A DNA stretch of 64,000 bases from Adiantum capillus-veneris (taxonomy: Eukaryota > Streptophyta > Polypodiopsida > Polypodiales > Pteridaceae): contig CM043969.1 of the NCBI GenBank assembly GCA_014529385.2, forward strand, positions 17,371,446 to 17,435,445, read 5' to 3'. This document shows, piece after piece, positions 31,777 to 42,952 of the stretch. Numbering within the stretch: the stretch's first letter is position 1; every line of letters starts with the position of its first letter. The translations under genes and the position numbers were made by a program. The notes under the pieces are model-generated. The model ran no database searches. It saw nothing but the letters and a program-made list of their open reading frames with translations, and was not told the DNA's origin.

Positions 31777-33306
31777 TCATTTAGGAATGATTAGATATGT
31801 GGATGAATGATCGGACCAAAAGCAAAATCGTGTGCCTGCGATGAATGATGCAGGGGGATTTTTAATCCAAACATGATCGAGCTTTGAGTTGTACATAGAG
31901 GTCACATCATGAATTTGTTGTGTGTAGCCATGTGCTTGGAGCTTCTCCTCCAAGTAACGATATTGATTGTTTGTGGGCTCATTGTCTACATTAAAGTCTC
32001 CCATGATGACACTCATTCGTATAGAATGGAATTGTTGCAGCAAGGTATAGAGTTGTGTGACCAACGCGGTTGAAGATGTGTTTGGTGATTTGTAGACTCA
32101 TATGATTTCCCAATCAAGGTGTTCATGAATGGCTAATATAACTTGAATGATTTCTATTCCTGGAGCTAGGAATGTTTTTGCAGAGTGGAGCTTGATACTA
32201 GGCTTGTAGTAGATTGAAACACCTATTTTGCTGTGGTGATGGACATGATGAAACTTTGGTGCAAGATCGCTGGAAGGATTTTTTTGCTTTGTTTCTTGGA
32301 GGCATAGAATGTCAGAACTTGTAAAATTCAAATCCTCTTTGATATGTTTGAGATATTTGTGACTAGAAACGATGTTCAATGATTGGATGATATGATGTGT
32401 GTGTTTATATGCGAATGGAAATTTTGTCAAATACTCCCATTTGGCATCATTGTTGAGGCAGTCAAGCTCATCAAGCACAATTTTGTCGACTTTGATTTGA
32501 GCTGGATGAATCGGATTGAGAATGTGGAGGTTTGATGGATCTTTGATGCGGGAAAGAGTTGTGTAAACCAATCCATGTGAGTTTATTGATGTCGGATCAA
32601 AGGCTACTATGCTCATTGTCAAGCCTTGTGAGCTATGGATAGTGCGTGCATTCGCTGCTTGTATTGGAAATTGAGTTCGAGACACTGTTCAATGCATTTT
32701 TACCAACTTGAAATTCTTTTGTTGTTTGAAAAATGGGTGTCCATTGAGGGCTAATGGGAATCATATTAAGGTGTTGGTTCACATGTCGTTGTTTGCAGCG
32801 TGTTGAGGAATCAAAAAACTCTATCCATGCAATGGGACAGTTAGCTTTACTGTCCACAAGCTTCAGAATTCCATCTGCGCCATTCGCAAGACCGTCGGAA
32901 ATATAGATATTGCCACCACAAAGCTCGACAATCATTCCTGCTTTGAGCTCCAAGGTTGAGGACGAGCCTGCTGTGTTTTGTGGGTTGTTTGGAACAACTA
33001 GGTTTTTTGAGCAAGTTTTATGGTGCTTGTCTCTCGCATGGATTATGTATGCGTGAGTAGGCAATTCCTCAAAAACAAGTCGATTATGTGAGTCTTTCAA
33101 GTTGTTGGTAAAGTATAAATGGGGTGTTGTCAATTTGTTAAAGACCTTGTTGGTATGTTGGTATTCAAGAGCAACAAATCCTCGACTGTGCGTTTTGCTT
33201 TGCGTATTCTATTGAGAATGGCAATGAAGTCATTATCTGATTGACGCATTGTTTTTGTGAGCTCGTGGCATTTTATATGGGTAAGCTAGAATGAAGGCGA
33301 GAGCCG
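31777..33306 (-). pseudogene. Helitron helicase C-terminal part fused to an EEP endonuclease
   Basis: Continues the helicase beyond the copia insertion: CHELTKTMRQSDNDF and ILNRIRKAK near 33260-33180, then VELCGGNIYISDGLANGADG (about 32930), then helicase motifs ARTIHSSQGLT and GLVYTTLSRIKD (about 32660-32550). In the same frame as these last motifs an EEP domain follows: SDILCLQETKQK (about 32315), GVSIYYKPS, IMGDFNVD (about 32000), KLDHVWIK and WSDHSSTYLII, to a stop at 31777. The QE, DFN, LDH and SDH residues used in metal binding and catalysis are present. Breaks: a TAG near 33275, a frameshift upstream of 32685 and TGA at 32100-32098 inside the EEP domain. Confidence 0.82.
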
Positions 33307-33498
33307 TGTTGGGGTATAAAGCCCAATGTGGTCGCCCAGGTAAGTGGGCGGGCCGCCAGGTATGTACACATATTCTTTTGTAAAAACCTAATAAGAACTC
33401 ACTATGCTCTACACATTACAGTAGAGCGAGTTCACCATATCGTCGTGCTCTTCTTCTCGCACTCTCTCTCGCGTCGCACTTCCGCTCGTACTCCTTCA
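33307..33498 (+). repeat. 5' LTR of the young copia element
   Basis: Starts TGTTGGGGTATAAAG and ends ACTCCTTCA. TATAAAG lies 8 bp from its start. Confidence 0.93.
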
Positions 33499-33500
33499 AC

Positions 33501-33512
33501 TGGTATCAGAGC
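33501..33512 (+). other. Primer-binding site, initiator Met tRNA
   Basis: TGGTATCAGAGC, an exact match, 2 nt after the 5' LTR. Confidence 0.93.
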
Positions 33513-34591
33513 TCAGATCGAGGCTCAGGGCAGCACTCCAGGAGGCTAGAGTCACCAGCTCAGATTGGAGTGAAATTTGACAGGCAAAGACACGGCCCCA
33601 AATCTTGTGGGTAAGCCCGAAGGGTTTGGTGTTCTCAGAATTTCATTCTGAGGTCATCTCGGCCACCGTTCGGCTTCGACAAAGTTCTACGCAGGCCATT
33701 TTCGACTACGTGGTCTCAGCGGGTGTAGATCCGACTCTGCAAATTTGGGGTTTTCGGCCTACGACTGCAGGTGCTGAGGATATCGACACTCCCAGAGTGT
33801 TGATTTGTGGCTGTCTACACATCGAAGGACGGCTCACAGTTCTTGGAGGCGTGTCACATACGACACGGGCGCATCTACACACAGACTGTAGGCGACATCC
33901 ACTAGTTCATCAGGTAGCTTGTGTTTGCTGCTTGATATTCCAGATTTCATCCTGACATTGCAGGTACTTCCACATGGGATGTATTGTGAGAGATGATGTA
34001 TGTCTGGTGAGGGTTTGTTGGCTGTGAGTCACGCAGCAAACAACCGCCGCAGCGGTTACAGCATACAGTGGGAAATTTGTGGATGTATGACTTTGTGGGA
34101 AGTCTATGTATTATCAGATTTACTGCAGCCTTTGTTGAGGGTCGAGTGAGGTTTTATTGATATGGGGGATTCTCGAATGTTGAGATCCTTTCGGTGATAC
34201 AGGTCTTGGAGCGATCCCTCGAGCACCCTTAGATAGGCAGCTAGGATGTATTGACTATGAGTTAGACAGTTGGGATTGCATCTTTGCTTTATTGCCGTTG
34301 AGGCATTGTCGCAGACTATGCTTATAGGACAGTGACAGGACAGTGAGAGACAGTACAGGTGCAGGACAGGTTTACCCGCAACTTACAGTGTCAGAGAGAG
34401 TGTTTTTTGAGCTGTTTTTTGGTCTGTTTTTAGTACACCAGAGCCATTTTACAAAGGAGACTGCCAAAATTTCTGCAGAATCTGAAGCTTTCTTGGTTCA
34501 TTTGACAGGTTGATATTGGTTCAGAGGTCAGTTTACAGGGGAAACTCTGCCGAATTTTTCCCAGGAAAGTAAACTACAGTGAAGCGTAGCT
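33513..34591 (+). other. Untranslated leader of the young copia element
   Basis: About 1.1 kb between primer site and the gag start. An open frame of 116 codons at 33605-33955 has no recognisable domain. I treat the stretch as leader. Confidence 0.6.
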
Positions 34592-37500
34592 ATGGCTGGA
34601 TCATAGGACACTGCTCTTTACAATATCAAGAAGCTGGATGGAACCAATTTCCCATTGTGGAAGCAACAGATTTGGCACGTGTTGGTACAAAAGAAGCATA
34701 TAAAACCTATAACGCTCAAGGGGATAAAACCAGAAGATATGGACGAAGATGAATGGAGCGAAATGGATGAATTGGCACTTTCTACCATTATGCTGACTTT
34801 GGCAGAAAGCGTTTACTTCAATGTAGCAGACGAGATGTCGGCTTATCAAGCATGGTTAAAGCTGAGTGATCTTTATGAGAAGCAGAGTGCAGCTTCACAG
34901 GTATACTGGCTTAAGAAGCTTGTTGACTTGAAGATGAAAGAAGGGACACCTATGTCCAATCATCTGAATGAATTCAACACAATCTATAGTTAGTTGTCAG
35001 TTCAAGGTGTCAAGTTTGATGAACTTGTTAGAGCTATGTTCCTGTTGATCACATTGCCGGAAAGTTGGGACACTTTTCGCACAGCTTTGAGTAATTCTGC
35101 ACCTCCAAATGGTTTGAACATAGCAGGTGTAGAAGGAAGTCTGCTTACTGAAGAAACCAATAGAAAGACAATGGACAAAGGCAAAGGAACAGCCTTAATT
35201 GTCAGGGGAAGGACCAAAGAAAAGTACAAAGGTGGAAAGAGGAATCAGTCTCGTAGCAAGTCCCGCAGTGCTAAAGGCAAGAGTGACATAGAATGCTACC
35301 ATTGTGGCAAGAAGGGTCACATGAAAAGAGACTGCAGAGAATGGAAAGCAGAAAAAGGCAAAGAGAAAGCTAAAGACCATGGTGAGAAGAACAAGTCCTC
35401 AGTGAAGATTCAAGAAATAAATGTGACAAACACTGTTGCAGAGGATGACAGTCTAGTGTCCAGAGACATCTACTTCTTGAAGAATACAATGGACTCAGCT
35501 CTTCTTACAGCATCTGATGGAAATGCACTGAGTGGCTGGATTATAGACTCAGGAGCATCACTTCATGTGTCTCCAAACAAGGAGTGGTTTACCTCTTATG
35601 TGACCACTAAAGATCATGTTCGGCTAGGCAATGGGCAAACATGTGAGATCTTAGGTGTTGGAGATGTTCAATTGAAGTTTCAGAATGGCTCTTCTTTCAC
35701 GCTGAAGAATGTGAGACATGCTCCCGCAATTACAAAGAGCTTGATCAGCATAGGTTTACTTGATGATGCTGGCTACGTCACCACTTTTGGACAGAACATG
35801 TGGAAGATATCCAAGGGTTCTGTGACAGTAGCACATGGAGTAAAGTCTGGAGGACTTTACATGATTTATGTATCAAATGTCTCTAAAAATGTAATCAATG
35901 TAACCGAGCAGCCGAATGTTTCTTTGTGGCATAGCCGGTTAGGACATATGTCCAAGAAGGGAATGGAAATCTTGTCTCGTTCTGGTTATTTGCCTGGATT
36001 TTCATTTAATGATTTTGAATTCTGTGAAAATTGTTTGTATGGTAAGCAAACACAGCAGCCACATACGCATAGAAGCAGTAGAAGAGAGACACAGTTGGCA
36101 CTTGTTCATAGTGATTTGTGTGGACCTATGCCTAACCTATCTCTAGGGGGAGCTTCTTACTTTATGACATTTATAGATGATTACTCGAGGAAAGTATGGG
36201 TTTACTTTCTCAAGCACAAGGATGAAGCGTTTAGTGTTTTCAAAACGTTTGTGACACTTGTGGAGAATCAGAGTGGCAAGAAGCTTAAATGATTACGCAC
36301 TGACAATGGTGGAGAGTATGTTTCAAAGGCCTTTCAGGACTTTTGTGAGTCAAAAGGTATAAAACGTGAACTTACTGCTCCTTACAATCCTCCGCAAAAT
36401 GGTGTTGCTGAGAGGATGAATAGGACCATACAAGAGAAGGTCAGAAGTATGTTGTCTAATGCACAACTGCCAAATGGGTTTTGGGCTGAAGCTGTATCAA
36501 CAGTTGTTCATCTTGTAAATAGATCTCCTAGCAAGGTTTTGCAGAAGGATTCAGTGCTAGAGATGGTATCGTCAGGCAAAATGCCCTCATACAAGCATCT
36601 CAGAGTCTTTGGCTGTGAGGCATATACTCACGTTCCAAAGGAATTTAGGAACAAACTTGAGCCAAAGAGTAGAAAGTGCATCTTTCTAGGCTATGGTAAT
36701 TCTGGTGAGATGGGGTACAGACTTTGGGATCCCGAATCCAGAAAGGTTGTCCGCAGCAATGATGTTCACTTTAATGAATCCAAATATCATTCTAAACCAG
36801 AGAGGGTTGAGGAGATTAGAAGAGTTGTCTTCCAAGAAGATGGACCTGCACGTGCAAGACAAAATGTCAGGGCTCAAGAGGAGCAAGGAAAGGATAGAGT
36901 GGAACCACAGGTTGTGGCTGAGCCTGAGCCACCTATTGTGCGTAGATCTGGACGTGTCACGCGACCTCCTGATAGGTTTGTTCCATCTATGAACTATGTC
37001 ATGTTGACTGATTGCAATGAGCCTTCATGTTACAAGGAAGCAGTGCAAATGAAGGACTCCGGGAATTGGCAATTGGCCATGCAGTCAGAGATGACAGCTC
37101 TGCATAAAAACAAGACATGAAAGCTAGTTAAATTACCACAGGGCAAAAAGGCTCTACCTTGTAAATGGGTTTACATGTATAAGATCACCACTCATGATAG
37201 TCAGCCAAAGTACAAAGCAAGGCTTGTTGCCAAGGGCTTTAAGCAAGAACAAGGCATTGACTTTGATGAAGTCTTCTCTCCGGTGGTCAAGATGACTACA
37301 TTGAGATGCTTTCTTGCATTGGTTGCCATATTAGATTTGGTGTTGCACCAAATGGATGTCAAGACAGCGTTCTTGCATGGTGATTTAGATGTGGAAATTT
37401 ACATGCAGCAGCCAGAAGGGTTTGTTGAGAAAGGCAAGGAAGATTGGGTATGCCAGTTGTTAAAGAGTCTTTATGGCTTAAAACAATCACCGAGGGCATG

Positions 37501-38588
37501 GTACCATAAATTCCACAAGTTTTTGCTTTCTCAAGGCTACAAATGTAGTGAGTTCGATCATTGTCTATATACAAAGAAGGCTAAGGATGGTAGTTGGCTG
37601 ATCCTTATTTTGTATGTGGATGACATGTTGATTGCTGGCAAGCACTTGGAAGAAATTTCAGCTTTGAAGTCAAAGATGGCAAAATCGTTTGACATGAAAG
37701 ACATGGGTGAGGCAAGTCATATACTTGGTATGCGCATTGAGAGAGAGAGATCAAAGAAGTTGATTTGGTTATCTCAAACAGAGTATATTGACAAGGTTTT
37801 GCAACGTTTCAATATGGAGAAGGGAAAGGCACTGAGTGTTCCATTGCCAGAGTGTTCCATTGCCACCATATGTGAAACTTAGCAAACAAGATTGTCCTGT
37901 GTCTGAGGAAGAACAGGCTGAAATGGATAAGATTCCATATGCGTCTGCAGTGGGTAGTTTGATGTATGCAATGATTGCTACTCGCCCAGACATTGCATTT
38001 GCAGTGGGAGTAGTAAGTCGATACATGTCAAACCCAGGCAAGAAACATTGAGAGGCAGTGAAAGGAATATTGAGATACCTGAAAGCTACAAAGAGTATGC
38101 GTATATGCTATGGGAGTCAGGAGCTAAGTGTAAAGGGTTTTACAGACTCAGATTATGCAAGTGACTTAGACAACCGAAGGTCTACGTCAGGGTATGTCTT
38201 TACATTGGCTGGTGGAGCAGTATCATGGTGTTCTAGATTACAAGATTGTGTTATTCAGTCTACTACAGAGGCTGAATATGTTGCAGCATCAGAGGCATGC
38301 AAAGAATCAATTTGGCTTAATCGACTAGTAACAGATTTGGGAATCAAAGAAGAGATGCCTGTGTTATATTGTGATAGTCAAAGTGCTATACAATTGGCTC
38401 GCAATCCAGTTTATCACTCAAAGACAAAGCATGTGGATGTGAAGTATCATTTCATCAGGGAAATGCTCGAGGATAAGCAACTTCAGCTTGTCAAAGTTCA
38501 CACCACAGAAAATCCTGTTGATCTACTTACAAAAGGACTTCCCTCAGAGAGCTTTGCGCATTTTCGCAAGCAGTTAGGTGTAGGGTAG
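34592..38588 (+). pseudogene. Copia gag-pol polyprotein, interrupted
   Basis: From ATG 34592 one frame runs through gag (KLDGTNFPLWKQQ; zinc knuckle CYHCGKKGHMKRDC near 35297), protease (WIIDSGASLH), GAG-pre-integrase (LWHSRLGHMS), integrase (VHSDLCGP, RTDNGGEY, PQNGVAERMN, so the D-D-E set is present) and reverse transcriptase (MDVKTAFLHGDL, LYVDDMLIAG, catalytic YVDD intact). A frameshift at 37850 moves the RNase H (TDSDYASD, STTEAEYVAASEA, YCDSQSAIQLA) into the next frame, ending at 38588. In-frame stops: TAG 34604-34606, TAG 34991-34993, TGA 36290-36292, TGA 37118-37120, TGA 38049-38051. All catalytic residues I could check are preserved, which fits a recent loss of function. Confidence 0.93.
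37834..37865 (+). repeat. 16-bp tandem duplication causing a frameshift
   Basis: GAGTGTTCCATTGCCA occurs twice in a row (37834-37849 and 37850-37865). Sixteen extra bases shift the polyprotein frame between RT and RNase H. Confidence 0.95.
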
Positions 38589-38666
38589 TACATCACTTCT
38601 CTACATCTCTTGTATATTAGCTTGTATAGTAGCTTCTCTCACACTTAAAGTACCACATTGGACTTT

Positions 38667-38677
38667 AAGTGGGAGGT
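38667..38677 (+). other. Polypurine tract candidate
   Basis: AAGTGGGAGGT lies directly before the 3' LTR start at 38678. Confidence 0.6.
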
Positions 38678-38869
38678 TGTTGGGGTATAAAGCCCAATGT
38701 GGTCGCCTAGGTAAGTGGGCGGGCCGCCAGGTATGTACACATATTCTTTTGTAAAAACCTAATAAGAACTCACTATGCTCTACACATTACAATAGAGCAA
38801 GTTCACCATATCGTCGTGCTCTTCTTCTCGCACTCTCTCTCGCGTCGCACTTCCGCTCGTACTCCTTCA
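38678..38869 (+). repeat. 3' LTR of the young copia element
   Basis: 192 bp. It differs from 33307-33498 at three positions, all C/T or G/A transitions. Confidence 0.93.
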
Positions 38870-41800
38870 AGCAATTGCAGAGAATCCTGTGGCTTGCTAA
38901 ATATCCAACGATCTCGAACTGGGCTTGCCTGACACAGGTCACCGCAGAAGATGACATCTAGACCACCGAATGGCTCTATGTGATTGTGCTTAATTGATCG
39001 CAGCCTTGTGTCTATGATACACAAGAGTCTATTCCCAATCAAAGATGCCTCATCAAACACAACAAGCTTGAGGTTTCTATACAGCTGCGAGAGCTCGGCA
39101 AGGCTCTCAAAAGAAAGAGAAACATTTGGTTGGAAGACAAAGGGCAAACGCAATGCTGAGTGAATCGTTGTCCCTCCAAGGTTGAAAGCTGCTTTGCCTG
39201 TATATGCCATTAGCAATGTTGAGGGAAGATGTACATCTAATTCAAGGGAGGCATTGTAGTGACGAATCAAGCCTTGCACGATTTCTTGCAAAGTGAAAGT
39301 TTTCCCCGTGCTTGCACCTTCAGTCAAAAAGAGATGGATTGGTTGAGTTGGTTGCAAGCGCTTTCTAATCATAATATCGTCAAAAAGTGAACGTTGCTCG
39401 ATGTTCAACTTGGACACAAGTGAGTGATACTCCTCGTTGCACAATGCCAATTTTCGAAATGTTGGTAAGGATCTTGTAGTGGGCTTGCTTGGTTGAATAT
39501 CAAGTGCCAACTCATATTTGTATGACTCGCCAGGCTTAGATCTTGAGGATGAGGGCAATGAAAGTGTGTTTGAGGTTGCTGCACGAAGTTCTAGCTTACA
39601 ATATTTTTGACGATTGTCATCTATAATTGCATAGTTTGTGGTAAATTTGTCTTTCCAACAATCAACACTTGTCTCAAAGGTTTTCTCATCGCCCGTAAAT
39701 GGAAGGAACAATAAGCAAAGCTCATGGAAATGCCTCTCTGCATCCTTCTCTAGAATGAAGTTAGCATATCGTATGACTCGAGGGTTCTCAGACTTGCGGG
39801 TAGAACCATGCACGCACCGGTAGTTGCTTGCATAATCAGCCAAACATATGTGTGCAAGGTTTTCTGGACGATGGGTGTACTTGGTGACAATATCGTCAAA
39901 GAAAATGTTAGAATCATCAGGATTCAAAGTATTCAATGCAGCTCTTCTTTTCAACAACAATGTGCGTTGGCTTTCGAAATATGCATTAATGAACACGAAT
40001 TGTCTACTCGCACTATGTAAAGGCAATGAAAGAGAAATGTATGTGGCTTGCTGTGATGTCATCTCTTGTGTATTGATCAAAGCACCGCCAATTTTTTTCA
40101 ACCGATCCAACGTTGACACACTTGTCTTCTTGCAATCTTGCAATATGTGCTTGATTGTTTTGCTTGCGGTCGAATCGTTTTTAGTCATGTATGATGTGCA
40201 ATATGCAGCAGCGCCATGGCCATTGAATATAAATTGAATGTCAATGTTTGCATCCCATAGACTACACAACTCTTTGTTGAAATTGTTTGTGTAAATGTCT
40301 TTTGGATGTCTTTTCAAGAGTAGTGTTGGCTCTGTGATGCTCACTGAAAGGGACTTAATGTACACTTCTTCAGTCATTCCCAAAGGGGTCAACCATTCAT
40401 CGTATGACACTTTTGAATCATTTCCAAGAGCAATCAATTGATTGTCAATGCACTTTTTGCAGGCTAACAATGCGTTTTTCTCCGTTTGTGCCACTGCGAT
40501 TGGATATAGAATCATAGTTTTTCGAGAGGGTGGACGTGGGAAACCAAACCGGCAAAAGCTTTTACGTTTTTTGCATGTTTTACGATGGTAGTGGGCTTGC
40601 ACGCTTCTAAGAGACTCTTCTAACAAATTCTTGTCAGTAGCAATATGTGTCGATAAAATGTATTGTATCATTATCCAGCGCTACACCAAAGAGAGGTGCA
40701 TGTTCTACCCAAAGCAATCCATGATCATGCTGACTTCCTCTATTTTGAAACTCGGTCACAAAAAAATAATCCGTCAACTCACCAAGGATGGCATTGTTGT
40801 GTTTCAACTCTATTTTCATTGCTTGAAATCTATGGACATAGTATCGCGCTGTTGTTACAAGATCAGAACGTACAAGTGCACGGATGAATGAGGCCTTGGT
40901 TAGGTAATTTGTTTCTTTAATATGAGGATTCAATGCACACAGACATTTTTTCAAAGGGTCCCATCTTTGCTCAGCACATGAAAATGTTACAAAGAAAGTC
41001 GGCTGGCCCAATTGACGAATCATTGCAAACACGTTTCTCTTAAGCTTCACCTTGTAATCGATTGAAGTGCGAAGTGATTGGAAGTCGTGGTACCCTAGCT
41101 CGGATGAAAGTAGCTGCTCTATGTTAGTGCTAGCTTGAACATCTTTTGCTTGTAATTGCTTGCCACAAAGTTTTTCCTTGCGTAAGCGCACCCATATAGA
41201 TCCAAGCACTTTCGCAATAATAATTTTCATTGTTTTGAAGAACAAATTTTCAATGTTGCTTGCAAATCGTCTATCCACATTTTTAAGCTCCCATTGTGCT
41301 ACTTTTTGGTATTTTTTCTTCGCAAACACATGATACTTTCTTCTTTGATCAAAAAACAATGTTGGGAATGACAACTCCTCACAAGATTCATCATAAAAAA
41401 TGCTCAGAGGGCTGAATCCCTCACAAGGCGCATACTTGCAACTTGTGAATTATGGTCCACAACTTGTTGAGCAGAGTAGATATCGTGCACCAAAGTGTCC
41501 TTAGAATCATTCTCGTCTTCAACATCTTCTTGGTGTGGACTGCGACACACATCTGCATGGATTGTGAAACTAGATGACCAAGACATATCCATAGAAACAC
41601 CATGCTCAATGTACAAGGAAGTACTCAATAGGTCAACCAAAGCTTGAAGTACACAGTTTGGCAGCACAATGCCACTCAAGTAGGCATGATCATAATCAAG
41701 CTTTCGCTTTATCTCAACTAGAATTGAAGCTTGATCACTAGAGAAGCGTGGCAACACTCTTTGTACCCGTGACAAATCTGCCATTACATTCACAATGCTT

Positions 41801-42892
41801 CCGCACAAACCAAATTGACCTTTGAAGTTTAGTTCTCGAATTTGTGCGAATGGTATGCGCAATGATACAAGACGACTCTCTATTGAATTCAACCTTTCCA
41901 CACTAGATATTTTGACACTAAAAGTCATCTCTCTTCTCATGCAAAATAGTGGCTCCTCTTGTTTCTTCAATGTGGCCTTGCACGGATGACACACTCGAAG
42001 CACCTTATCGCGTCAACCACCGCGATTGATTTTATTTTTTCAAGAAGCAATAACTCCACCTTGGACATGCCATGCAAACTTTGATGAAACATAAGCGAAC
42101 CACATGAAGCACAATCAAAAGAAGGGGTATCCTCGATGAACTTCGTATATTGTGAAGTTCTACTAGATGAAATTGTAGAGATTCTTAGATGTTTTCGAGA
42201 TGACTTGGACATATTGTAAATTTTGGTTGTGACTTGCTTAAGCTTAAAGGCGTTGGGATATAGACTCAAGAAAATAGATGCAATTTGTTGAGCAGCAACA
42301 TTATGGTTGTCGACAAGAGTAGCTAGAGACAGACTAGCCTCTTTAGTCCATACACATCGTTTACGTTTAGGACGGTTAAAACCAGCAGGAAACCATAAAA
42401 ATTCACCATGCAAACTCAGCATGACCAATGATGGCAAAGTGGATGAAGATGGACAGTCATGTGCAGCAAAGGAGCGAGCTTCACGCATAGCTTCACCTTG
42501 GTAAAAGTAAAGTTTACACGCAGCAGAAAACATCCTGCACATTATACCAACCAAGTGTACACTTAACATCATTGAGGATTGGCGACTAGACAAAAGAGAT
42601 ATTATAAATTCTCTTTGATCAAAAGAGGACGATAGAAGACTTATGGTCCAAGGCTGCACCCAATTTTCAAAATGTCTTCATTTCTTAATGCTATTTGCTC
42701 TACAATAACATCAACAACTTTGGACTCAAGAGATTGCAACGAGAGGCTCAAGTTAAAAACTTGAAGTAATCTTAACAAAACATCTTTGTTGCTCGGAAAG
42801 TTACATATAAATATGGGATCAAGGTACAACCTTTTACTTTCTGCCCACAAAATGAGATCACTTGCCATTTTACAAAAAGTATAGCTAAACAA
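38870..42892 (-). pseudogene. Helitron Rep/helicase, N-terminal and Rep part with helicase start
   Basis: Consecutive minus-strand pieces in changing frames. At 42350-42200 is a short Trp-starting helical segment (WTKEASLSLATLV onward) resembling a SANT/Myb-like fold. At 42120-41480 are paired cysteines and a DUF6570-like region (RIPFAQIREL, VNVMADL). At 41374-40634 is the Helitron N-terminal Rep region (PTFFVTFSCAEQ) with the His pair in QHDHGLLW (codons 40729-40721). The next piece, from 40671, has CRFGFPRP, the two tyrosines of YCTSYMTK (about 40203-40189), Walker A EGASTGKT (about 39320) and Walker B VVFDEAS with GDLCQ (about 39054-38940). Frameshifts lie near 42000, between 41404 and 41374, and near 40640. 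The copia insertion ends it at 38870. Confidence 0.8.
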
Positions 42893-42952
42893 AGAGAAAC
42901 AGAACTAAGCACCTTTGAAAGCAGTAACCTGACCCGACTTGTCAATAGTGAA

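Larger units (their letters stand above)
33307..38869 (+). mobile_element. Young Ty1/copia retrotransposon inside the Helitron helicase
   Basis: A complete 5.56-kb element with 192-bp LTRs that differ at only 3 positions (about 98.4% identity by eye), a perfect Met-tRNA primer site and a full gag-PR-IN-RT-RH polyprotein region. The flanks AGCCG (33302-33306) and AGCAA (38870-38874) match at 3 of 5 bases. Removing the element plus one such 5-bp copy keeps the helicase frame, which supports the boundaries. Five in-frame stops and one 16-bp duplication disable it. Confidence 0.93.
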
